The position numbers and the translations under genes were made by a program. Of a stretch of DNA of 64,000 nt, positions 17,990-29,035 are shown one piece after another. The stretch is from Salvator merianae (taxonomy: Eukaryota; Chordata; Lepidosauria; Squamata; Teiidae), in contig QVOM02000053.1 in assembly GCA_003586115.2 (NCBI GenBank), forward strand, positions 8,454,032-8,518,031, read 5' to 3'. A model generated the notes under the pieces. The model was not told the DNA's origin. It searched no databases and saw only the letters and a list, made by a program, of their open reading frames with translations. Positions within the stretch are counted from its first letter, which is position 1; each line of letters opens with the position of its first letter.

Positions 17990-18910
17990 ACAGTCTTAAA
18001 ACAGCTCCTAAATGGGACAGCCTCGCCGGCTACGTATCCATTCCCCACCCACCCGCTCGCCGCCGCCGCTGCTGCACCCATGTGCGTAAGGGACGCGTCC
18101 GTGCGCCGCTCCCAGGGGAATAGGTTCCGATCCACAACAGCCTAAACTGGTCACCCCTGTTTGGCTGTTGCCGCTGCACCGTTAGGATGAGAAGGGGGGG
18201 GGGGGACGCGTCCGTGCGCCGCTCCCAGGGGAATAGGTTCCGATCCACAACAGCCTAAACTGGTCACCCCTGTTTGGCTGTTGCCGCTGCACCGTTAGGA
18301 TGAGAAGGGGGGGGGGAGCGAGCGAAAAGATGCTCTCCAGCCAGGGAAAGCAGAGGAAATAACGATCCCCCCACCCCCTCCCACCCCCGCTCCGTGCCTT
18401 CAGCCTCATCCATGCCCTGCCTGCCTCCAAGGCCACCCCCGGGCCGGATCTGTGCGCTCCTCTCCCTCACCCACCTTCCTAAAGGAAGTCCCAGCTTCTC
18501 TATTTTTCCTCCTCCTCCTCCCGGACCCGGAGTATGAGCTCAGTCAGTGAGAGAGAGGGACCAGCAGCACCACTTCAAAATGGCGACGATGGGGATGCGG
18601 TCACGTGACTCGCGGAACGCGGTCAGGTGACCAGAGAGTGAAAGTTCCAATCCAGATGCTGAGTTTCCCCCCCCTCTTCTTCCTCCTCCTTTTTCTTTCT
18701 TTCTTTTTTTTCCTTGCTCGCCCGATGTCTGTTGCCGTGGCAACCAGCCCTAACGGGACACCTGCTGCCACCTACCTGGGAATCGAAAGGCTTCGCGAAG
18801 TAGCAAAACAAGCCACGGCGTTTGGACACTTTTAGACGTATAAGTGCACATAAAGCTGCATATACGCGTGTGTGCGCGTGTATACGGCACTTTAGCGCGC
18901 GCACACACAC
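17990..18910. promoter_or_regulatory. CpG island, probable ZNF507 promoter and 5' UTR exon
   Basis: This is the only CpG-dense stretch of the window. It lies about 7.8 kb upstream of the ZNF507 start codon. A palindromic USF/CLEAR-type E-box GTCACGTGAC is at 18600-18609, a second E-box-like GGTCAGGTGACC at about 18620-18631, and a YY1-like AAAATGGCGAC near 18576. There is no TATA box. A donor-like GGAAG|GTGGGTGAG (minus strand, 18475) could end a noncoding first exon whose start lies near 18540-18650. The YY1-like site points rightwards, so the island may be bidirectional. Start sites are inferred. Confidence 0.75.
18091..18316. repeat. 113-bp tandem duplication in the CpG island
   Basis: A 113-bp unit beginning GGACGCGTCCGTGCGCCGCT is repeated at 18204. 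The two copies look identical except for the length of the terminal G run (12 G at 18194-18205, 10 G at 18307-18316). Confidence 0.97.
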
Positions 18911-18925
18911 ACATATGCACGGATG
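18837..18925. repeat. Degenerate (TG/CG)n-(CA)n tract
   Basis: Alternating purine-pyrimidine sequence (TATACGCGTGTGTGCGCGTG, later GCGCGCGCACACACACACAC) at the edge of the CpG island. It is both hairpin-prone and Z-DNA-prone. Confidence 0.8.
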
Positions 18926-18982
18926 AACGCACATCCCTTCTCGTTTGCCTCCTGTCAAAGCACAGCTATGGCTGTGTTGACG

Positions 18983-19159
18983 TCTAAGTTTTAATCCAGC
19001 TTCAGTCCACTTTTAGAGTGAAAGAACACATCAGCAAAGTGACAAGCTAATTTCTTTTGGCATCATTTAGCTCAAAATATTCACATTTTGTGGTTAAATA
19101 TCGTGGAAAGAAAATGACTAGAACTCTGAAGATGGACTGATGCCGGATTAAAACCTAGG
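18983..19159. mobile_element. MITE family A, copy 1 (degenerate ends)
   Basis: AAGTTTTAATCCAGCTTCAG near the left end and GCCGGATTAAAACCTAGG near the right end are inverted. The interior (AAAGAACACATCAGCAAAGT and AAATATCGTGGAAAGAAAAT) matches the copies at 30974 and 39665. The terminal GGCCCAG bases are lost. It is non-coding. Confidence 0.8.
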
Positions 19160-19904
19160 AGCAGATACAGCATATGTGCCTCTAAGGTAATTGTATGGTA
19201 AAGAGGACAAGGTTGCCTGTGTAGAAGAGGAAATTTCAGTTTCCTGCAGGTTGAGTTTGTAATGCAGGCAGGTCAAACTGCCAAATAGACAAGAGGGAAC
19301 CTATGTTGAAGAGTTATGGGGGAGAAAGTCCTACGGAAGAATAGGATTACAAGTATATATCATGGGCAAGAATTTTCCCCAGAAAATAAACAGAAAAATT
19401 AAAACAATGGTCTTTCTTGATGTAATATGTGGCTGAGAAAATTGGACACTGAGAAAGAAAAAAGATATGTGTCTTCAAATTACAGATTTAGGAGATAGTT
19501 ACCAAGTATACCACGGACTTCAAGAACAACTACTAGATTAATCCTGGATCAAATAAAACTTTTGTTTTTAAAAATAAAACTTTATTGAGATTTTCAAGTC
19601 ACAAAGTATTAAGTCACAAAACATACAAACAACAAAAGTTTGGGTTCTTCCACAAATTTTCCCTGCCATAACCATGGTGTCACTTCATTAAGTCCTCACC
19701 AAATTTCCAGACCATACTTTTTGACATGGTACACATATTACATTGTTCTACTTAAACTGTCAACCTGTCCATTTTCTTCTTTTAATTTGAATTCTCCCTT
19801 TCTATGGAAAAAGTCAATGAACAAAATTAATAATTTTTTTTACCTGCGGTGAGCAATTTGCTGGCTTCCATTTCAATGTACCCACCAGACTGGCATCTAT
19901 GTAG

Positions 19905-20262
19905 TTTGCTCTGCATTTCACAGAGGCCCTGCTGATCAGGAACAGACAACAGCTGCTCCTAATTGCTACCTGCTACACTGCTCCTGCTACACTGTGTTCG
20001 CACCCTCTTCCAGATGTGAATGCAGAGTGGTGCAGTTCGGCTGCCCCTGCGTCATCGTGTGGCGTTCTCAGTCACCATGGCAGCAGCCAAAAGTTTCCCG
20101 GCTGCTGTCATGTTGCAGGATGCCAGCATTTGTATTGCTAATGCTGGTATCCTGCTGCTGGTCTGTTCTAAGGCCTCACAGTGCAGATAGTTGCTGCATG
20201 GCAAGGTCTGTTCCATCTTAGAACAGGATACTTACCCTATTCTAAGGTGGAGCAGACTTCAC
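19905..20262. mobile_element. DNA element family B, copy 1
   Basis: It shares ordered blocks with 28591-29035 and, reverse-complemented, 41640-41929: TTTCACAGAGGCCCTGCTGA, GATGTGAATGCAGAGTGG, a CACAGTGCAGATAGTTGCTG block and TTCCATCTTAGAACAGGATA. It is non-coding and diverged. Confidence 0.7.
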
Positions 20263-20325
20263 AGCTTGGAATGTATGAAAACCCCCCCTATCTGCTTCAA
20301 CTTATTTTTGAGATAGTAAGAATTA

Positions 20326-20352
20326 ATTTGATTTTTTTTAAAAAAAAAAAAA
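20326..20352. repeat. T-rich/A-rich low-complexity pair
   Basis: A TTTTTTT run directly followed by a run of about 15 A, of foldback type; otherwise 20263-21097 shows nothing recognisable except a GGCC-rich short inverted patch near 20970-21095. Confidence 0.6.
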
Positions 20353-21096
20353 GGTCTGCTTTCGTATTTTTAAATTTAAAAAGAAGAGACCACAGTTTAA
20401 CTTGTGTAAATCTTCCCATTAAGAGATGCTCATGTGAAAGTGTCTTGATGATAAACAATGAAATCCTGACCCAATTTAAGTCAATTGGAGTCCTGCTTCT
20501 GACCTCAATGAAGCCACACTTTCTTCTGACACATCTACTCATTCTTTGTGTCCTGGGTTCAAAGCATTTTTCAGTTATTAAGATGAATGGGATGCCGTAG
20601 TGTTATTAATGAGTTGAGTAGCAGTGAGTTCCTCAAATATAAGATTAAAGGATGTAATATATTTTATGTATGCTTTGGGGTAATAAATTTGCCTGCCCAG
20701 TGCATTTTCTGCACTTGGAAACATGATTGTACCGGAACTCCTTCGAATCCTTTATAAGAGGCACTTTATTATAAATGTAACACCTAATTGGGGCCCCAGC
20801 AATCATAAATTTGCTGCACAGCATATTATGTGGCACGCGTGTATCATGCAAAGATGCTCCAAACATCTCAAAATCTTTTGATGGAGTATTTAATGACCAT
20901 GGTTAGATCACATGCACACTTCCATACATCTTTGGTCTTTCTGTGTCTCTTGTTGCACATGCAGGAAAGTATGGTCGTTTCTGCATGGAATGGGCTATTC
21001 CATGCCATGCTAGCCCATGCTAGCAAGATTAGGTTGGACTAGCCTTGTGCAGGCTAAAGGCCCTTTGCACTTCAGGCAGCCCATGCTGCCAGTTTT

Positions 21097-21455
21097 GAAG
21101 AAGAAGAAGAAGAAGAAGAAGAAGAAGAAGAAGAAGAAGAAGAAGAAGAAGAAGAAGAAGAAGAAGAAGAACTTGGTTTTTATACCTCACTTTTCTCAGT
21201 CGAAGTTGACTCAAAGCGGTTTACAAGGTTATTTTTCACCCGAAGGCTTATATCTGTCTATCTTCCACATCACACAATGTGATGCTCCCTATTTATCTAC
21301 TTGCAATTACTTGCTTTCGAACAGCTAGGTTGGCTGGAACTAGAGGCCAGTAGAGGACACTCATCCCCTCTACACAGCAGACGGGGGCCTTGAACTCCAA
21401 TCCTCCTATTGAAAGATCAGTGCCTTAGTTACCTGCGCCACCGTGCCTCCTGAGC
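21097..21455 (-). mobile_element. tRNA-derived SINE with (GAA)n tail
   Basis: The element reads on the minus strand. Its head is GGCACGGTGGCGCAGGTAAC (tRNA-like A box), with GGAGTTCAAGGCCC as B-box-like text. The body ends GTAAACCGCTTTGAGTCAAC and GAGGTATAAAAACC, followed by about 24 TTC units (21097-21170 as GAA on the plus strand). The GTAAACCGCTTTGAG terminus is shared with Sauria-type SINE and related LINE tails. Nearly complete, so relatively young. Confidence 0.85.
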
Positions 21456-24135
21456 ACTGAGTGCTGCTCTCAAAGCTGATGCTCAGCATCTGAATGCCAG
21501 AACAAAAGTTCCTGCCTTCAGCGTTTCTGGCAGTGCCTTTTTCAGTGCTACATCTGGCTCCACTTCCTGGTGCCCCACCAGAAAGCCCCCCCCCTTCTGT
21601 GTTCCTGAGTCTGGACTATTGGGTTGTCTGTTACCCTCGTAGTCCAGGTCTGGTGCAGTAGTGCACTGACAGAGATCTCAAGTGCCCTCCGACTGGCATA
21701 ACAAAGTGACTTTGAAGCATGCACCATGTGTCCACCTAGTGAAGTAGCTTTTATACGCGAGGGCAAGAATATGATTTCTATGCACACTCTTGTATTTCAG
21801 TTAGATTGCATAGATTTTGCTGTCTTGCAGTTTAAATTAATTAATGATGTTTGGAAGCAGAGTCACAAGCACTTTTTCCGCAAGACATAATTTTCCACCC
21901 TCACCACCGCTGATTTGGATTGCCACTTCAAATGACATATTTGCGTTTCAAAATGGAGACGCAAAGGCATCTTTTGGAGAGGTGATCGAGGCAATACCCA
22001 ATAGGCAAAGAAGCTGTTTCCCAGGGACCTGGCCAGAATCATAGAGCTATGCTCAGCTCTTCAGCAGGGAAAGGCAATTCAGAAAGAACAATCACTTTGT
22101 AACATTTTTTAGCGCAACAGTTAACGAACTTTGTTAATATATGGTGGTCACTGTTACAATAAAACAAGGCTGTCTGAGATGATGTTAAATGAACAGTACC
22201 TGCCTGTTATTAAATGAACAGTGCCTGCTATTAATTGTTTCCCCATCTCTTTGCCAAAAAGAGAACTTACAGCCTGTTGCTTTTGTTGTTGTATTATATC
22301 ATATTGTTGCATTGTTTTGTGTTCTGTTTTATTCTTTTCATTTTCTGGACCACCCACAAAACATATGTTATTGTCAGTAAACGCAGCTAGTAATCAATAA
22401 ACATACATATAAATGAAAGGGCTAGAAACTTGCTTCTGTACAAGCCAAAAGCTAAAGACCAGAAAATAGAACAGATTGTCTGCAATGTCACCAGAGTTCT
22501 GTAATCCGAATTTCCCCCACATTAAGCTTGAGTCCCCCGATCAGCTTGTCCACACCCATGCAAAATAATCCTCACTCATGGTGCATTTGCCATTCATAAC
22601 TTCCACTCTAATGGAAACCATTCAGAAAAAGAATAAATTACGTCGTCATCATGCTCTGCTATCCTGCTGCTTTTTGGGATAGCTACCATGGGTGCATGTA
22701 ATATTTTCATAGTTATTTGTATCGCATCTTGGCCTTTTAAAGAACCTGTCCTAAATGTATTTTCATATTTTCTATTCATAAGCAAACAATAACTGAGCAA
22801 GCAGGTGGCTCACTTTTTCGACTTCTCTTCTCACCATTTTTCACCCCACCCGACTCATTTCTTTTTTATCAGTAATGCCCCCTTTGCAGAAAAGGAAACT
22901 GGAATGAAAGCTCACATTTTTTCTCAGAGACCTTCAGGTGGCAGCAACACTACGTTCAAATATACAGTTGAAGTGTGAGGGTTTTTTTTAAAAAAAATCA
23001 CTAAATCAAAACGATTCTGTTTGTTATCATTTTATAGCCTAAGCATTAAGTCAATAAAACTTATCTGGAATGTCATTTGCATTGTATACAATTTTTACTA
23101 GTTTATCAACTATGTTTTAAAAGCACATTTAAAACAGCTAAATGAAGAAATCGGTGATAAATGGGTAGGAAGCCAGGAACTTGTCTAATGTTATAGTAAA
23201 ACTAAAAGTCTTCTTTGGAGAAACTGCTGCTCTAAAATATTCTTTCCGAGAGGGTTTGATATTGCAGTAACAGCTTGTGCCTCAACTAACTGTAGTTAAT
23301 GTTCTAATGCCTGACTGAATATTTTCTCGTTTCTTGTCAGACTCTTTTTTATTCATGATTATATGCAAGAAGGTCATCTAATTATATGACTTCCTTTCAG
23401 CAAAGGAGAATGTGTTTGTTTCTTTTAATAATGAGGAATAATGAAACTTATTTATGCAGGCGTCAGAGAAATTTATTGAAGAATTACCACATGACTAATG
23501 TGAAAATTAATAATAAAAAAAACTTTAAATAGCATATTCATTACTAGAAAGCTCCCTGGTAATGAAACAGCAGTAAGAAGGTCCAAGTCCAGCTTGAGGT
23601 AATAATGCTTACGCGGATTTCAGATCTTGATTACTATGCATTTTTGCTTGTCAATTATTATCAGATTATCAGATTATAATTACATAATTACTTAAGATGG
23701 GGGATATCATTAATGTTAAAAAACGCTTTTTAAAAACCATAGGTGGGGGCTTTGTGTCTTGCTGACACAACAGTTACATTGTAGAAGGACACACAATTAA
23801 TTGTGATCACCATGAATTTACAATTCAGCAATTTGGAAGGAAAGGCTGATCCTGACTGCTTGTTTCAAACAGTTGCAAATGACAAATTGAACATTAAATG
23901 ATGTCAATGCAAGGGGACAGGCAAACTTCCCTTCCTGCGTAACGTTTTTAAGAGTGTGATGATCAAAAACAACAACTGTGACAGAAGATAGTTATTGTTA
24001 TAGGATCTCCTGTTGTGGGAACCTTCATTTGGGAAGGTTCTAAACTCATTGCTTCCTGCTGTCCCATAAGGACAAATTGAGCTGCATTCCATGGGACCAT
24101 GATAGGCTAATGCTTGTATAATCCAACTTGTTCAA
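21456..24135. other. Gene-free stretch, mostly unique AT-rich DNA
   Basis: No coding exon is recognised. A small tandem (AAATGAACAGTACCTGCC-like, twice) lies at 22188-22235. Bases 22985-23720 are AT-rich, repeat-poor and carry many TAAT cores, possible conserved noncoding sequence. Nothing else is assigned. Confidence 0.4.
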
Positions 24136-24139
24136 TGAG

Positions 24140-24235
24140 GTCAATTTTTATTAATTAATTAATCATTTTGCTGGATTTGTATAGCTGCCCAATAACTGAT
24201 TTTCTCTAGGTGACTTACAAACAAACTGTTAAAAA
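24140..24235 (-). mobile_element. L2/CR1-like LINE 3' end
   Basis: On the minus strand, GTAAGTCACCTAGAGAAAAT then GGGCAGCTATACAAATCCAG and an (ATTA)n tail correspond to the GTAAGCCGCC...GGGCGGTATAAAAAT LINE terminus. A short (GTA)n stretch follows at 24238-24262. Confidence 0.6.
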
Positions 24236-24374
24236 CATAGTAGTAGTAGTGGTAGTGGTAATACATAAAATATATGAAAGTAAGACAAGCAATATAATTT
24301 CTAACAACATACAACCATACAACTGGGCTTGTTGCATTGTGGGAGTTCTAGCTGGATCTTGTTGCTTCACATGT

Positions 24375-24712
24375 TTTCTACTAGACTGCAACAAGATCGA
24401 TTCAGTCGGCACTAAAGGAAATCAACTTGGACTGCTCATTGGAAGGACAAATACTGAAGCTGAAACTCAGATACTTTGGCCACATAATGAGAAGACAGGA
24501 CTCATTCAAAAAGGCCCTGATGCTGGGAAAGATTGAAGGCAAAAGCAGAAGGGGTCAGCAGAGGATGAGATGGATAGATAGTGTCATGGAAGCAACAAAC
24601 ATGGGCTTGGACAAATTTTGGGAGCGAGTGGTGGACAGAAGAGCTGGTATCCTGGGTCCATGGGGTCCCAAAGAGTTGGACATGGTTGAACAACAAGTAT
24701 GAAGAAATGTTT
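24375..24712 (+). mobile_element. RTE/BovB LINE 3' end with remnant ORF2
   Basis: The plus strand encodes LRYFGHIMRRQDSFKKALML, then GKIEGKSRRGQQRMRWIDSV and, one frame over, SWVHGVPKSWTWLNN, the well-known C terminus of RTE/BovB ORF2 (WxGHVMRR ... GKIEGRRRRGRQRMRWLD ... VHGVxKSxTRLSD). It ends with the GGGGTCCCAAAGAGTTGGAC BovB terminus. A frameshift near 24580 shows the copy is dead. Confidence 0.9.
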
Positions 24713-25960
24713 CCTTCTTTATGTTCTGATATTTCCAAGATTCAGCTTCATTGGATGATCTCTAATTCTGGTATTGTGGAAGAATAAGAAAACCCTCTAA
24801 AAAATTCTGCCAGTTTTGTACATAGGAATAGTACATTACATGAATATATACAGAATATTTCCATTGCACTGGCTTTTAAAATTAAGCACCTTTTAGCAAA
24901 GAAATGGCTTGGATTTGTGCTGTCTTTCAAGTCAAGCCAATAGGCGTTTCATTACAAAAAGAAAAAGAGAAAAGCCATCTGCTACTTTGTTTTGTGATAA
25001 CAGAGGCATTGTGATGTCCAACTGTAAGATCATGCTGTTTGTTATGTACAGCATTAATTTGTCCTGTGATATCAATGAATCAGAGGAGAGTTGCTGAAAG
25101 GAGGGAATCAAAGGGGGAATTAATCCCCCCCCGGTAGCAGGAGTAATTTCAGAAGAGGCCTGTTTTGCTGAATTATACATGTCGGGATGTGTGTGTACAG
25201 TATATAAGAGCAGAATTTGTGTCGTTCTTCAGATCAATATCACAGTTGCTGCACAAATTCAGCACACAAAAGTAGGACCGGTGTCGCTCAATAGCCAATC
25301 AGAAATGGCATTAACAGACTGCTAGGGGGGAAAAAGTCAATTCAACCCTCCTGATAGTACAAAGAATAAAAGGTACGTGTTTGCACTTTGCTACGTCCTG
25401 GAAGGCTAGCGTTGATCCCTGTTTGAGTCAGTCTTTCCTACCAGTCTATATATAGGAAATGAAAAAAAAGGGCCCAGGAGGCAAATATTAATCAGTTCGT
25501 TTCACCTTAATCTGTTATTGCGATTCGGTGTGGGTCTCCACTGCAATGGAGCAAGGCTGGAATGGGGTAAGGAAGTAGAGTAAAACTCACTTATGCCTGT
25601 TCTGGCTGTTTAGATGCTGTTAGGTCTACTGGCTTTGCTTCAGTATGGCAGTGGTGGCAGAAAACATTGCTAGTGCCCAAAAAGGTTCTCCCCACCATCA
25701 CTTCCATTGAATGTACTGTTAACTGCCCTTTTTGGGGGGATATGGCAGCAGTTACAGATTGGAATTCCTCTTGTGAATGTGATGTACTGATATCACAACC
25801 ACACCACTATAAATGGCATGCCTGGAAGGTCTTCCGGCTTGGTGGTTTGCTGTTTGATGGTTTGCTTTTGTAGATCAGCCAAAGGCTTGTGTTCCAGATT
25901 GGCACGACACACAGATTCTGCCGCAGTACGTAGCATCTTAAAGTCCTGCTGGAGTTTTGC
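24713..25960. other. Gene-free stretch
   Basis: Unique-looking sequence with a TATATAAGAGC box at about 25198 and no supported transcript. No repeat family was recognised except a short polypyrimidine patch. Confidence 0.35.
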
Positions 25961-25964
25961 CTGA

Positions 25965-26085
25965 TGGTTGCTGATTACGTGGACACATCCATGCAGTTTT
26001 GGGTAACAGCACAGAAGTGGTTTGCTGTGTCCTTCCTCTGAGGAGTTTGTAGAGATTGAACCTGAGCCCTCCTGCATGTAAAACT
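25965..26085 (-). mobile_element. SINE fragment with BovB-like tail, degenerate
   Basis: Reading the minus strand gives GAGGGCTCAGGTTCAATCTC (B-box-like) then AGGAAGGACACAGCAAACCA and CTGCATGGATGTG. These align in order with the copies at 50815 and 61420. Confidence 0.6.
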
Positions 26086-27422
26086 GCATGGCTGTGTCCA
26101 TGCAAATTTCAAGGAGCGAAGCTTACCTTAAGGGCATCTTTAACTTTTATACTGCAGACAGTGGGGAAATGCACTGATAAGTAGTTCCTTTCTTCCTGCA
26201 TCCTCTTCCTCAATTCATTCTTACCCTCCTTAAAGTTCCAACTGTGATAAGCCTTGTTTCTTGATGACTGATGTGTAGGAGAGATCTTCTCTTCAGAATT
26301 GGTTGACTATTTTATTGGTGTTACACAACTGTTTTCTTTGTTTATTTCCCCCCTGTGCCTTCTCCAACCCTTAAATAAGAACTGATAATCTCCAATAAAT
26401 GTGGGCCATATCCTGTGTTTGATGACGCCCCCTGCAGTCAAGATTGAAGCCGGGGCATGAAAGGTCCCTGGCTGCAATCTTGATGACTGGGCAGTGGGCA
26501 GCATGTGAACAGCATTCTGCCACCTTAAGAATAGTGTTACGTTTGTGGTGCTGGATGACTTTGCCTTCATCCAAGGTTTCAGATTATTGTGGATCTCTTG
26601 CTAATCCTGGGCAATTGTTTGAGGACCCACATTTTGAGGACAGGTAACCTGATACCTGCACAATGTAGTTAGCACCTTAAGACTGTGTACTGTTTCATAA
26701 TAAATGATCCTTACACATAGAAAAAATAAACAGGGGAACAGGCAGAATTTGAGTCTGTCTCTAAAATGCTATTTTTCACCTTGCAGGGAATTTTGTGGTT
26801 GTGGAAACGTTCAAGCACACAAGTTTTCACTTGTAGGCTTATGTGTAACACAGGCTTGCTCTTCCATGGAAATCTTGGCTTAGCAATTCCCACAGCGGCC
26901 AAAGTCAAGTATAATACAGCAGCACTTAAGACTGAGAAGATAACATTCCCTCACCCCATGTTCCCTGGCTGTGCATCATACGTGAGCAGGGTCATCTGCT
27001 TAACTTTGGAAATACCCCACATATCATCTAAAAAGGTCTGGCTAATAGAAATCATAACAGATAGTGTCTGTACAATGGTGATTTGTTTACCAGCATACCA
27101 TGTGGTTTTTTATGTTCTCTTAAGTTAATATGTCTTATAAAGACACAACATGTGGAGTCTCGAATGGAACCCAGCAGAGAGCAGTGCAATTAAGAATGTC
27201 ATGTAATAATGCATTCGTCTCCTTATGCTCAGCATGTGTGTGGGATTCAGAAATGCAAGAGCCCCAAATGCTGAGCTATGTACTTTTATTTTGCTCCCCC
27301 CGTGTCCTTCTCTTTGTTTCTTTCCTTTTTTTGGTGGGGAAAAGAAAGATTTATGCAGACATACGCTCCTGTAGCATTGCATGAGGAGCTTTCAGTTGTT
27401 CCCATATGGAGACCAAAACAAC
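26086..27422. other. Gene-free stretch
   Basis: No recognised gene. A short imperfect inverted repeat (CAGTCAAGATTGAAGCC near 26435 and GGCTGCAATCTTGATGACTG near 26470) may be a small foldback remnant. The rest is unassigned. Confidence 0.35.
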
Positions 27423-27572
27423 GGCCCTTTCTGCACTGGGATTTATTCCAGGTTAAATCCTGGAATAGGGACTTTCCATCCGCATGCTGGTGCAGACCAC
27501 AGCAGGCCATTTGCATGTGATGGCATGCCCCTGTTTCTATCATCTGGAATAAGGCCCGGTGCAGACAGAGCC
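27423..27572. mobile_element. MITE family C, copy 1, with 3-bp target repeat AAC
   Basis: It begins GGCCCTTTCTGCACTGGG and ends GGTGCAGACAGAGCC, with AAC on both sides (27420-27422 and 27573-27575). Subterminal TTATTCCAG and CTGGAATAA are inverted. At 150 bp it is non-coding. Confidence 0.8.
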
Positions 27573-28241
27573 AACGTTAATACAAAAGGATGTTAATTTG
27601 TCCTAGCCTATGTCAGCATGGCATGTCTTGACATGGATCAAAGATCTTAGGCTCAGCCCTGGCCAAGTAAGATCCTCCTGATGCAAGAGAAAGTCTTTGC
27701 CGATAATCTCATTTTATATTGGCAGAATGGGCATACAAAGAGGGCAAAGCACTCTAAGTGTACTGCTCTCTCCCTCTGCATTAAGAGAAGCCAGTCTACA
27801 CACTGGCACTAGCCCCGCCTGTCAATCTTAAAATGATGTGTGAGGGAAGGGAGCTGTTTCCCCCCCACACTGTCAAAATCAGGAGCACTCATGACTTTGA
27901 GGAGGAAGGAGGGGCTTCCCCCCTGACTCCCATGTCATGATTGCATCCGATGTTGACACATGAATAAACTGGGGTATCACTGGTCTTGATCCCCAAAGTG
28001 GCTGTGAGGGCAGCCTGTCCCCTGCTGTCAGAATCAAAGAGGGGGAATCTTTGATTCTGGTGGTCAAGGGTCATTTCCTGTGTTTGGCTGCACAGAAGGC
28101 TGTGGAGGGGACCAACAAAACCCCTCAAGCAGCAGTAGATGTGGTGGCAACAGGACCTTCACCACAAGGAGTTGTGAGCTGATCCTGGAAACTGAACGCA
28201 CAATGAGGGGGTGATGTGCTCTCATAGGAATTGGATATTCC

Positions 28242-28282
28242 GGAATAAAGCATGGATATTCCAGAAGGTCCATGCTTTATCC
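28242..28282. repeat. Short hairpin (GGATAAAGCATGGA arms)
   Basis: GGAATAAAGCATGGA at 28242-28256 pairs with TCCATGCTTTATCC at 28269-28282 around a 12-nt loop, with a single bulge. Confidence 0.85.
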
Positions 28283-28590
28283 AAATATAGCAGAATAAGT
28301 AAGTGACGTCTGGAGACAGGCAGGAATATTTCAAAAGCATATTCGTGTAAGATTATACTATATTCCGTGGGTTTCAAATGACCATGTGGTTTACAAATAA
28401 CGAGCTCTGCAACAGATGCTGACAATTCTGTTTCATATTGTAGGAATGACAACAGATTTCTAAAAAAAATCCCAGGATTTTGTAATTATGGCATCTGTCA
28501 TCAGGCTAAAGATGGTGGAGAAGGAGAGCAACTCAATAGCCTGCTTCAGAGAGTAAAAATACTGATAGATGGGAATGCAGTGAGAAAAAG

Positions 28591-29035
28591 GGCCTGTTTG
28601 CACTTGAGTTCTAGTGAGTGACCAGTCGCTCACTTTACCATACATCCACATTTTGTGGAGGCCCTAGTGATCAGGAGCATCTGCAGACACTCCCAATAGC
28701 TACTAGCTGTGGACAGTGAAATGTTGTCCACAGCTGTACTGGGAGCGGCTGGACTGCTCCCAGTATGTGGCCTTTGCACCTACTTCCGGGTGCGAATGCT
28801 GCAGGCAGTGGCACGGCTGCGCACTTGCACACTGCATCCCTTGAACCACGGCAGTGGCTGGATGTCTCTGCGGCTGCTGCCGTGGCAAGTGGCCAGCATT
28901 CACACTGCGAGTGCTGGAAGCCCTTTTCCGGGCTGTTCCAGCTCTCGCAGTGCAGATGGCTGCCGCACCACGGGGACTGTTCCACCTTAGAATGGGACAG
29001 TTATCTCATTCTAAGATGGAAAGTGTGACCAGGCC
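28591..29035. mobile_element. DNA element family B, copy 2 (longest, 445 bp)
   Basis: It begins GGCCTGTTTGCACTTGAG and ends AAAGTGTGACCAGGCC; only short termini pair. It is GC-rich in the middle. No clear target-site duplication is seen. Open frames through it on both strands are composition artefacts, with no transposase motif. Confidence 0.75.

Larger units (their letters stand above)
10738..18475 (-). other. ZNF507 intron 1 (5' UTR intron), repeat-bearing
   Basis: The acceptor is TTTTCAG at 10738. A plausible donor on the minus strand is GGAAG|GTGGGTGAG at 18475-18474; a second strong donor, CCCAG|GTAGGTGG, lies at 18776-18775. The intron holds a GGCC-ended DNA element, rearranged L2-like LINE pieces, an (AAT)n tract, a perfect palindrome and a degenerate SINE, listed separately. 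Bases 16800-17900 show no recognised repeat. Which donor is used needs RNA evidence. Confidence 0.55.

Noticed and set aside
21017..21328. Poly-Lys or poly-Leu proteins
   Set aside because: Translation of the (GAA)n SINE tail on either strand.
25190..25215. TATATAAGAG as a core promoter
   Set aside because: A single AT-rich box in intergenic DNA with no downstream exon or CpG enrichment; expected by chance in this composition.
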